A stretch of 6,228 nt of DNA, from the NCBI GenBank assembly GCA_030596405.1, contig JAUVKB010000133.1, positions 1-6,228 of the forward strand. Direction: 5' to 3'. The notes under the pieces are model-generated. The model searched no databases, was not told the DNA's origin, and worked only from the letters and a program-made list of their open reading frames with translations. This document shows, piece by piece, positions 1 through 6,076 of this stretch (its first letter is position 1; each line of letters opens with the position of its first letter). The DNA comes from Deltaproteobacteria bacterium (GTDB lineage: Bacteria > Desulfobacterota > Desulfobacteria > Desulfobacterales > JAUVKB01). The translations under genes and the position numbers were made by a program.

Positions 1-1353
1 GATGCCATCAAAGCGCATGACCATAAAAAAGGACTTTCCCGTATCCAAAAATACTGGCTGTCATTCTGTATCATGGCAGTGCTTGTGACAAATTCGGTTT
101 GTTGGGCAAGATTTCAAAGGGCTGGTATCGGAAGGTACAGAGTTGCCGCACTATCATGGATGTTTCGGAGATCAAGCATACCATGGGAAATATTGTTGCG
201 AATGAGTATTTGCACCATAATGCAGAAGTATGGAATCACAGAAGGCTATCTCGGAATCGATGACACGGATAAAAAAAGATCGAAATCCACGAAAAAGATC
301 GCCCATGTGCATAAAATAAAGGACAAACCAAGCGGCGGGTATGTTATGGGGCAAAGCATTGTCTTTTTAGTCTTGATTACGCCTAAAATAACGATACCGG
401 TGGGGTTTGCTTTTCATGTGCCGGATCCAGCATTGAGTGCGTGGTACAAGAATGACAAAAAACTCAAAAAGCAGGGAATGCCAGCAAAATTACGTCCAGC
501 TAAACCCGAAAGAAACCCGAAACATCCAACCATGCCACAAATTGCACTAACGCTTCTTGAACGATTCAAAGCAGAGCATGCGGGCATACGTATTCGATGC
601 ATTTTTGCAGATGCACTATATGGCACGGAAGATTTTCTCGATCAAGCATCCCGAACTTTTCGAAATGTTCAGGTAATAAGCCAGATCCGCTCAAATCAGC
701 TAATCCGATTTCGTAACAAGAAGCGGTCGGTAGAAGATTATTTCGAAAAGTTTGCCGGCACGGAACAAACGATCAGGGTTCGAGGGGGCGAAACAATCAA
801 GGTAACTATCGGCAGCGCCCGTTTGCATGTACACGCACATGGTAAAAAGCGTTTTGTAATTGCACTAAAATATGACGGTGAAGACGAGTATCGGTATATC
901 ATCGCATCTGATTTAAGTTGGCGAACTTTAGACATTGTAGAGACCTACACCTTAAGATGGTTGGTCGAGGTTTTCTTTCAGGACTGGAAGACGTATGAAG
1001 GTTGGGGCAAGTTGACCAAACAGCCTGACGAGGATGGATCAAGCCGAAGCCTGATTCTGAGTTTGCTGGTAGATCACTGCTTTTTTTTTCATCCAGATCA
1101 ACTGGCCATGTTTGAAAACAAACTTCCTGCATTTACTGTAGGCAGTCTGGTGACTAAAATTAAGGTAGAATGCATGCTGACTGCAATTGAGGAGATTATT
1201 TTATCAGATGCCCCTGTTCAGAGGTTAAGGGAATTTGCTATCTCTCTTGAAAAAAACGCAACAATATTACGTCTCTCGAAAAAGCACATGGTGGGAAGAA
1301 ATCTTGGAAAATTCGAGCCTGTTCCGTCACTGAAATATCGCCAGGCGGTATAG
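1..1353 (+). CDS. IS4-group DDE transposase (5' end outside window)
   Basis: This is a cut-and-paste DDE transposase that would catalyse strand cleavage and transfer at the ends of its own insertion sequence. The frame is open from base 1, and residues coded before the first internal ATG at 73 (DAIKAHDHKKGLSRIQKYW) read as genuine protein leading into MAVLVTNSVCWARF, so the true start lies left of the window. Numbering from the ATG at 73, the first catalytic Asp is in LGIDDTDKKRSK (D63) and the second in CIFADALYG (D180). The third is E299 in YTLRWLVEVFFQDWK, which fits the IS4-family Y-(2)-R-(3)-E-(6)-K signature exactly (Y292, R295, E299, K306). The section between D180 and E299 is beta-rich, as in IS4 enzymes. 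No stop or frameshift interrupts the visible 451 codons, so the protein may still be active. The stop is TAG at 1351-1353. Its exact IS subgroup cannot be settled by eye. Confidence 0.9.
   Translation, partial: DAIKAHDHKKGLSRIQKYWLSFCIMAVLVTNSVCWARFQRAGIGRYRVAALSWMFRRSSIPWEILLRMSICTIMQKYGITEGYLGIDDTDKKRSKSTKKIAHVHKIKDKPSGGYVMGQSIVFLVLITPKITIPVGFAFHVPDPALSAWYKNDKKLKKQGMPAKLRPAKPERNPKHPTMPQIALTLLERFKAEHAGIRIRCIFADALYGTEDFLDQASRTFRNVQVISQIRSNQLIRFRNKKRSVEDYFEKFAGTEQTIRVRGGETIKVTIGSARLHVHAHGKKRFVIALKYDGEDEYRYIIASDLSWRTLDIVETYTLRWLVEVFFQDWKTYEGWGKLTKQPDEDGSSRSLILSLLVDHCFFFHPDQLAMFENKLPAFTVGSLVTKIKVECMLTAIEEIILSDAPVQRLREFAISLEKNATILRLSKKHMVGRNLGKFEPVPSLKYRQAV
1..1353 (+). mobile_element. Insertion sequence, IS4 group, partial (minimum extent)
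   Basis: The transposase gene implies an insertion sequence whose left end is outside the window. The right terminal inverted repeat should lie between the transposase stop and about 1540. Without the left end I cannot match the inverted repeats or identify a target duplication, so only the minimum extent is given. The element sits on the presumed inner side of the tRNA-Val junction at 1697, so it may be a passenger in, or a remodeller of, a larger integrated element. Confidence 0.6.
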
Positions 1354-1696
1354 CTACGACCTACAGGCAAAAACTTGAAGATCGAGTGATAGAGAATCAA
1401 TTTCAACAGAAATTTCTTTTTCCATTTTTACGCTCCCTGCAACGCCCTGATTGAAGTCCGGGGAAAGCGGTTCAGGAAAACCACCTTTCGAGGAGCTCAC
1501 CCTATCCCCGGAAATAGGAATATCAAAGATTTAAAAGTTATTTGCTTGCTACCATTTTGCTACTATGATACCCATACCCAGAGTAAAAAACGATAAAGCA
1601 ATAAAGAATCAGTGATCTAATAACATGTTGATAATATACAGGCAAATACAATATTAAAAAGCAGGGTAAAAAGCCGTAAAAAGCGTTTAAACAGAC
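1354..1696. other. Gene-free stretch: IS right flank and end of putative integrated element
   Basis: I find no credible coding sequence here on either strand. The first part should contain the insertion sequence's right end. An 8-base inverted pair, TCCGGGGA at 1457-1464 and TCCCCGGA at 1505-1512, and a small 5-bp hairpin (CCTAT/ATAGG, 1501-1518) lie in this part but have no assigned role. TTGCTAC occurs twice 11 bases apart (1546-1552 and 1557-1563). From about 1520 the DNA becomes markedly AT-rich up to the tRNA fragment, as is common beside phage or island attachment sites. No integrase gene is visible. Confidence 0.5.
1655..1684. repeat. Three phased direct repeats TAAAAAGC next to the tRNA junction
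   Basis: TAAAAAGC occurs at 1655-1662, 1667-1674 and 1677-1684, with start-to-start spacings of 12 and 10 bases, close to one helical turn. The array ends 12 bases before the tRNA-Val fragment and is followed by the palindrome GTTTAAAC at 1685-1692. Short direct repeats spaced by about a turn beside an attachment core resemble arm-type sites for a tyrosine integrase or its excisionase. That role is inferred from position only. A-rich DNA gives short repeats by chance, so the repeats are certain but the function is not. Confidence 0.45.
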
Positions 1697-1740
1697 TGAC
1701 ACGGTAGAAGTCGTTGGTTCAAATCCAATCGTGCCTACCA
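1697..1740 (+). pseudogene. 3' half of tRNA-Val(GAC), putative attachment-site remnant
   Basis: The fragment folds as the 3' half of a tRNA. It has U33 (1697), anticodon GAC (1698-1700), the 3' anticodon strand GGTAG (1703-1707) and a 5-base variable loop (1708-1712). The T stem GTTGG/CCAAT encloses the loop TTCAAAT (1713-1729), then come the acceptor strand CGTGCCT (1730-1736), discriminator A and an encoded CCA. The anticodon and the run GTCGTTGGTTC match bacterial tRNA-Val(GAC). The 5' half is absent: the bases before 1697 (AACAGAC) do not pair with GGTAG and no D arm precedes them. The break in the anticodon loop is one of the known crossover positions for tyrosine integrases in tRNA genes. 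The native terminator follows, so the right side should be chromosome and the left side the inserted element. A plain deletion is the alternative. Confidence 0.85.
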
Positions 1741-1754
1741 AATAAAATCAAGGG

Positions 1755-1790
1755 CATAAAGCCGGTTGTCAAAACCGGCTTTATGTTTTT
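1755..1790 (+). terminator. Strong rho-independent terminator behind the tRNA-Val fragment
   Basis: A perfect 13-bp stem (CATAAAGCCGGTT, 1755-1767, with its complement at 1773-1785) closes a 5-base loop and is followed directly by five T residues (1786-1790). It starts 15 bases after the tRNA CCA end, so it was most likely the terminator of the intact tRNA-Val gene. In the present arrangement it would block transcription from the IS side into the protease gene, which must then have its own promoter in 1791-1848. Confidence 0.9.
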
Positions 1791-1848
1791 GATAATACAT
1801 CATCCATTCTTCATGCCTAAAGCTGATCATATAGATTGAGTTTGTATT

Positions 1849-3081
1849 ATGAATACTATCGCAGTCATTATACTTACAGCGGTTTTTGCCGATTTTATAC
1901 TCCATTGCACAGCCGATGTCTTAAACCTTAAGATGTTGAAAAACAATATTCCTGAAGCCTTTCGTGGATTATATGACTTAAACAATTATAATAAATGCAA
2001 AAAATACTTAAAAGTAAATACAAGGTTCGGATGGATCACGTCCACTTTCGATTTGATCATCATACTGATTTTCTGGATTGGGAAATTTTTCCCCCTGCTT
2101 GATCAATGGGCAAGGAGTTGGCATAAGGGGCCAATAATCACCGGCCTTATATACATAGGAGCCCTGGCGCTGATAAAAATATTGTTGTCAATCCCCTTTT
2201 CCATTTATTCAACTTTTGTAATCGAAGAAAATTTCGGGTTTAACAAGACCACGTGGGGCACTTTTTTGAAGGATTTAATCAAGGGGGCAATTCTTTTAAT
2301 AATGATTGGGACGATTTTATTAACCGGGATACTCGCTTTTTTTAAATATACGGGGGATAATGCATGGTGGTACTGCTGGATATGCGTTAGTCTGTTTACG
2401 CTTGCAATTCAATTCATCGCCCCCACATGGATTATGCCCCTTTTTAATAAGTTCAAGCCGCTTGAGGAAGGAGAACTCAAACAGTCGATCTTCAGTTATG
2501 CGCGTTCTATAGATTTTCAGCTGAAAAATATTTATGTTATGGACGGTTCAAAACGCTCAAGCAAGTCGAATGCTTTTTTTACGGGATTTGGGGAAAATAA
2601 AAGGATTGTCCTGTTTGACACCCTTATAAAAAAACACACGGCAAAGGAACTCGTAGCGGTTCTGGCCCATGAGATGGGGCATTACAAGAAAAAACATATC
2701 TTCCAAATGACTTTAATAAATATAATGCAAATCGGAATAATGTTTTTTCTCCTATCTTTTTTTATTTCCAGCCAGGCGCTTTTTGATGCGTTTTACATGG
2801 AACAAAAATCCGTATATGCGGGGCTGATATTTTTCGGCATGTTATACTCCCCCATCGAGTTTTTTGCCGGAATTCTCATGCAACTATATTCCCGCAAAAA
2901 TGAATATGAAGCCGATAAATTTGCAGTAAAAACCACCGCGGACCCTGAATCTATGGTTAATGCCTTGAAAAAGCTGTCGGTAGACAACCTTTCAAACATT
3001 ACTCCTCATCCTTTTTATGTTTTTTTGAACTATTCCCATCCACCGGTATTAGAACGGATAAAAGCAATTTTGTCCTGTTGA
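1849..3081 (+). CDS. Ste24-like M48 family integral membrane metalloprotease
   Basis: This is a zinc metallopeptidase of the Ste24/CAAX protease 1 group, embedded in the inner membrane with its active site in an intramembrane chamber. At 410 residues it has the family's usual length. The N-terminal Ste24 region spans about 1-200, with hydrophobic segments near 2-20, 62-84, 96-122, 145-165 and 172-196. The catalytic part has HEMGH (H274, E275, H278) in VLAHEMGHYKKKH, the third zinc ligand in NEYEADKFA (E352 most likely), two more helices near 285-308 and 322-345, and the C-terminal NYSHPPVLERI motif. Seven helices and these motifs fit Ste24 better than HtpX, which is shorter. Bacteria lack CAAX prenylation, so the real substrate is unknown; membrane protein quality control is a reasonable guess. 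The ATG at 1849 has only a weak Shine-Dalgarno, and I see no convincing promoter. The stop codon lies at the edge of a duplicated segment (see 3078-3178), so its last bases are shared with the repeat. Confidence 0.93.
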   Translation: MNTIAVIILTAVFADFILHCTADVLNLKMLKNNIPEAFRGLYDLNNYNKCKKYLKVNTRFGWITSTFDLIIILIFWIGKFFPLLDQWARSWHKGPIITGLIYIGALALIKILLSIPFSIYSTFVIEENFGFNKTTWGTFLKDLIKGAILLIMIGTILLTGILAFFKYTGDNAWWYCWICVSLFTLAIQFIAPTWIMPLFNKFKPLEEGELKQSIFSYARSIDFQLKNIYVMDGSKRSSKSNAFFTGFGENKRIVLFDTLIKKHTAKELVAVLAHEMGHYKKKHIFQMTLINIMQIGIMFFLLSFFISSQALFDAFYMEQKSVYAGLIFFGMLYSPIEFFAGILMQLYSRKNEYEADKFAVKTTADPESMVNALKKLSVDNLSNITPHPFYVFLNYSHPPVLERIKAILSC

Positions 3082-3178
3082 TTTATGGTACTGCAGGCAC
3101 GGGAATCCCTTTTTCATAAGATCGTGCGTCATATCAGACAGTTTTTTGTATACCCGTACTGGATTGAGAAACAGCCGT
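3078..3178 (-). pseudogene. Frameshifted copy of the AsmA-like gene tail (left direct repeat)
   Basis: This segment is a near-copy of 5975-6076 in the same orientation, with six substitutions and one missing base in about 102 (roughly 93% identity). Read on the minus strand it begins RLFLNPVRVYKKLSDMTHDLMKKG, clearly the end of the AsmA-like protein (RLFLTPVRVYKKVSDMTHDLIKKG). One base is missing in the poly-T run (five T plus C instead of seven T), which shifts the final codons to FPCLQYHK in place of IPVPAVP and loses the stop. It fills most of the 119-base gap between the convergent protease and kinase genes. No start, body or ribosome site is left, so it is a remnant. Homology ends abruptly at 3178, 22 bases after the kinase stop. 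Confidence 0.88.
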
Positions 3179-3200
3179 AGCATCTGCCCTCTGACCTCGG

Positions 3201-5936
3201 TCACTCGTCACCTATCGCCTTGCGAATCATTACGGCAAGGTTTCTCACTAAAACCGGCTTCATTATAAAACCTTTAATACCCAAAACATTCGCCTTTTCT
3301 TTTGTTATCTTTTTACTGAATCCTGTGCAGATGATAACCGGAATGCCGGGACGTATTTTCATAAGCTCACCTGCCAGTTTATCACCGGTCATATCAGGCA
3401 TGGTCATATCGGTAATGACAAGGTCAAATTTGTCAGGTTGGGCGGAAAATGCCTCCAGTGCCTCAATACTACTTGTTCCGGCAGTTACGTTATAACCAAG
3501 CCTCTCCAGCATCTGTTTTTCCATGGAAACAATCATTTCTTCATCGTCCACCAGCAGGATATTTTCAGCGCCGGTCGGCAGCATCCCACTCATCCCGGTT
3601 TTCTCAGAAACAAAGGTCTCCTTTATCAGAGGCAGATAAACATAAAAAACAGTCCCTTTTCCGGGCTCACTTTCTACATGGATATCCCCGCTTATGCTTT
3701 TCACAATTCCATGTGTTACGGCAAGTCCCAGGCCGGTCCCCTTGCCTTCGTCCTTGGTGGTAAAGTAAGGGTCGAATATCCTCGCTAATACGTCCTGTTC
3801 CATCCCATGTCCCGTATCCTTTATTTTTAAACAAATATATTGCCCCGGCATTATATCAAAAGCAGTTAAATCATCGGACGACAACTCGGTTTCACTCAGG
3901 CTGACTTCAAGCGTACCTCCGTTCTCCTCCATGGCATGAAAAGCATTGGTGCATAGATTCATCACCACTTGATGTATCCGGGTGGGATCAGCCATAATCA
4001 GACCGCAGTCTTTTTTTATATCCTGACAAATTTTGATGGTAGTCGGCAGGGAAGACCTGAGCAGTTTCAGCGCTTCCTTTACTACAAGTTGAACCTGCAA
4101 AGGTTTTTGTTCCTGGTTGTGTTGCCGGCTGAAGGCTAAAATTTGCTGAACCAGATCCCTGGCACGCAGTGCCGCCTTTATAATTTCATTAAGGTTTTTT
4201 CTAATGACGCTTCCTTCGGGAACAGCAGCCATTGTTATTTCAGCATAGCCTATAATAGGAAACAGAAGATTATTAAAGTCATGGGCAATGCCGCCTGCAA
4301 GGGTTCCGATGGACTCTATCTTCTGAGTCTGCTGGAGTTTGATTTCCAGCTTCTTTTTCTCAGTAACATCCGCCAGATTAACCACAATTCCTGCAGGTTT
4401 TCCATCATGTCCCTTAATGAGTGAAGCGGTTAAAAAAATATCCAGAACAAGTCCGTTTTTTGTTAATCTCTTTGTCTCAAACCTCACGGGCTTTCCATCA
4501 CCATAATAATAATCATCATAGAGTTCTCCGCGCATTCTATAACTTATTTTTTTTTCATCGTCAGGGATAAAGGAAATTTGCCCTCCTTGCAGTTCTTCCA
4601 GTGTCCACCCGAAAACCTGATTAAACGCATGGTTTATATATTGTGGATGCCCCTGGTTGTCATATACTGCAACAGAATCAGGATTTGCCTTAAAAATGGC
4701 CTTTAGTTTTTCCTCGCTTTCCTGCAGCGTCACTTCCGCCCGTTTGCGCTTGGTGATATTCCGCCCCTCCGCGATCAAATATTGGACAACTCCGCGTTCA
4801 TTATAGATTGGATGCATGCTGTATTCGAGCCATATCAGAGACCCGTCCTCTGCCTGAACCTGAATATCATGAAAGATAAATTTTCCAGAGGCACATTGCC
4901 CAATGTCGCGTCTGATTATTTCCCTGATTTCATCAGAGTATGACCACCAGAAGGTATCATGAAATTTTTTCCCTGTTACATCTCCCAATTCGATTCCGCT
5001 TAATGTGAGCGGTGTGTTGTTTGCAAATATGACGTCTCCGCCCGGATGCAGAACAGCAACGAGCGTAATCATATCGTTGAGAACACTCTTATTAAATATC
5101 TCTGACTCCCGCAGTTGCAGGGTCCTTTCCTCCAGCAGGTCTTCCACGCGCAGAAGGGCTCGCTCCCGACGGGTTTTGACACACAGCTCCATAAGATATT
5201 CCGAATCAAAAGGTTTGCGCAGATACGCGGCCGCTCCCTGACGCATCCAGGTCAGCGCCAGTTTCGGGTCAGGATCGGAGGTCATCATGATGCAGACACA
5301 ATCTGGCTGATCACTTTGAAAATTCGCCAGCAGTGTGTCGCCCCTGCCATCGGGCAAGTGGTAGTCGATAATAGCTATGCTGTAAGATGCTTCGCCAAAG
5401 GCTGAAACTGCTTCTTGAACAGTAAATGCCGTGTCCGCCAGATAGCCGCCGGCTTTAAAAACTTTTTTGAGCAGCAAGGCCTGTGTCTTGCTGTCCTCAA
5501 CAATGAGAACCCGAAGCTGTTCTCTTGGCTGTTTGCCGTCAAGCAGCGCCCGCGCCACTTCTATAAACCGTTTGCCGTCCACGGGTGACGGCAAAAAGGC
5601 GTTTGCTCCCAGGTCGGCTGTTATGCCGGATGTGTCATCGCCGGAAAAGGTGGCCGAGACCACCAGGATGGGGACATGGTTGAATGCCTCATATTCGGGC
5701 GAGCGCAACAAACGACAGAACTTCCAGCCGTCAATCCCCGGCATGTAGAGGTCGGTAACGACAAGATCGGGCGTTTTGCTCTGAGCCATGGACAAAAGGG
5801 CATCTTCCGCGCTTTCAAAGATTATAACTTCAATTCCATCTTTGCGCAAAAGCCCGGATAACACGTTTAATTGGGTTATGTCGTCGTTGACAACGACAGC
5901 TTTTATAATTCGCATTCCTGATTCATCTTGCCGCAT
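3201..5936 (-). CDS. Cytoplasmic hybrid sensor histidine kinase, REC-REC-PAS-PAS-HisKA-HATPase-REC
   Basis: This is a two-component hybrid kinase of 911 residues. Receiver 1 (about 9-133) has D18/D19, phospho-Asp D62 and S94, but Ser117 replaces the conserved Lys (FLPSPVD). Receiver 2 (141-255) is complete: E147/D148, D191, T219, K241. A charged coiled coil (256-280) leads to PAS 1 (about 280-400, ending GRNITKRKRAE) and PAS 2 (about 402-530, ending ADVTEKKKLE). The HisKA phospho-site is H552 in GGIAHDFNNLL. The ATPase has the N box (NLCTNAFHAM, 660-669), G1 (DTGHG, 707-711), F box (FDPYFTTK, 721-728) and G2 (GKGTGLGLA, 731-739). Receiver 3 (792-909) is complete: D797/D798, D843, T871, K893. 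No membrane segment or signal peptide is present, so its stimulus is probably cytosolic or comes from another kinase acting on the N-terminal receivers. H552 to D843 transfer is the expected internal route. The ATG at 5936 is preferred over the one at 5915 because of AGAGGT upstream. The downstream partner is not in the window. Confidence 0.95.
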   Translation of the reverse strand: MRQDESGMRIIKAVVVNDDITQLNVLSGLLRKDGIEVIIFESAEDALLSMAQSKTPDLVVTDLYMPGIDGWKFCRLLRSPEYEAFNHVPILVVSATFSGDDTSGITADLGANAFLPSPVDGKRFIEVARALLDGKQPREQLRVLIVEDSKTQALLLKKVFKAGGYLADTAFTVQEAVSAFGEASYSIAIIDYHLPDGRGDTLLANFQSDQPDCVCIMMTSDPDPKLALTWMRQGAAAYLRKPFDSEYLMELCVKTRRERALLRVEDLLEERTLQLRESEIFNKSVLNDMITLVAVLHPGGDVIFANNTPLTLSGIELGDVTGKKFHDTFWWSYSDEIREIIRRDIGQCASGKFIFHDIQVQAEDGSLIWLEYSMHPIYNERGVVQYLIAEGRNITKRKRAEVTLQESEEKLKAIFKANPDSVAVYDNQGHPQYINHAFNQVFGWTLEELQGGQISFIPDDEKKISYRMRGELYDDYYYGDGKPVRFETKRLTKNGLVLDIFLTASLIKGHDGKPAGIVVNLADVTEKKKLEIKLQQTQKIESIGTLAGGIAHDFNNLLFPIIGYAEITMAAVPEGSVIRKNLNEIIKAALRARDLVQQILAFSRQHNQEQKPLQVQLVVKEALKLLRSSLPTTIKICQDIKKDCGLIMADPTRIHQVVMNLCTNAFHAMEENGGTLEVSLSETELSSDDLTAFDIMPGQYICLKIKDTGHGMEQDVLARIFDPYFTTKDEGKGTGLGLAVTHGIVKSISGDIHVESEPGKGTVFYVYLPLIKETFVSEKTGMSGMLPTGAENILLVDDEEMIVSMEKQMLERLGYNVTAGTSSIEALEAFSAQPDKFDLVITDMTMPDMTGDKLAGELMKIRPGIPVIICTGFSKKITKEKANVLGIKGFIMKPVLVRNLAVMIRKAIGDE

Positions 5937-5943
5937 TAGAAAG

Positions 5944-5949
5944 ACCTCT
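5944..5949 (-). promoter_or_regulatory. Ribosome binding site deciding the kinase start
   Basis: On the minus strand AGAGGT lies seven bases before the ATG at 5936-5934. The next in-frame ATG (5915-5913) has only a GGA touching the start codon, which is too close to work. This supports the longer protein beginning MRQDESGMRII. The site lies in the 43-base gap behind the AsmA-like stop codon, a spacing compatible with cotranscription from the AsmA-like gene; no separate promoter is evident in the gap. Confidence 0.65.
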
Positions 5950-5974
5950 TTGCAATCATCGTTTTCCCATTGCT

Positions 5975-6076
5975 TTGATTTATGGTACTGCAGGCACGGG
6001 AATCCCTTTTTTTATAAGATCATGCGTCATATCAGACACTTTTTTGTATACCCGCACCGGAGTGAGAAACAGCCGT
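5975..6076. repeat. Right copy of the ~101-bp direct repeat flanking the kinase gene
   Basis: It runs from TTGATTTATGG to GAAACAGCCGT and matches 3078-3178 in the same orientation. Apart from a few bases at the left edge, the copy is the coding 3' end of the AsmA-like gene, which continues in frame to the right, so this copy is the functional one and the left copy the derived remnant. The distance between the copies is 2796 bases, almost exactly the kinase gene plus short flanks. There is no transposase between them and the copies are not inverted, so they are not insertion-sequence ends. Confidence 0.92.

Noticed and set aside
1457..1512. Inverted pair TCCGGGGA / TCCCCGGA as an insertion-sequence end or terminator
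   Set aside because: The arms are 40 bases apart with no T tract, and without the left end of the insertion sequence the pair cannot be matched to a terminal inverted repeat.
1538..1741. Minus-strand open frame of 67 codons starting MVGTIGFEPTTSTV
   Set aside because: Its start is the antisense of the tRNA-Val 3' half; GFEPTT-type starts are a well-known artefact of translating tRNA T arms backwards. The rest resembles no family and lies in AT-rich gene-free DNA.
1791..1848. TATAGA at 1830-1835 as a -10 box for the protease gene
   Set aside because: There is only a poor -35 match upstream, and the implied transcript start would leave almost no leader before the ATG at 1849.
3082..3200. A transcription terminator between the convergent protease and kinase genes
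   Set aside because: The only nearby stem candidates are GGGA/TCCC with a one-base loop and GCACG/CGTGC across about 21 bases; neither is stable enough with a T tract to call.
3220..5861. Several plus-strand open frames of 60-120 codons opposite the kinase gene
   Set aside because: They are antisense shadows of a gene with clear domain structure in every section; none has a ribosome site plus recognisable protein features.
3078..6076. Reading the kinase gene with its flanking repeats as a composite transposon or insertion sequence
   Set aside because: The repeats are direct, consist of asmA-like coding sequence, and enclose no transposase or recombinase, so they are duplicated gene ends rather than mobile-element termini.
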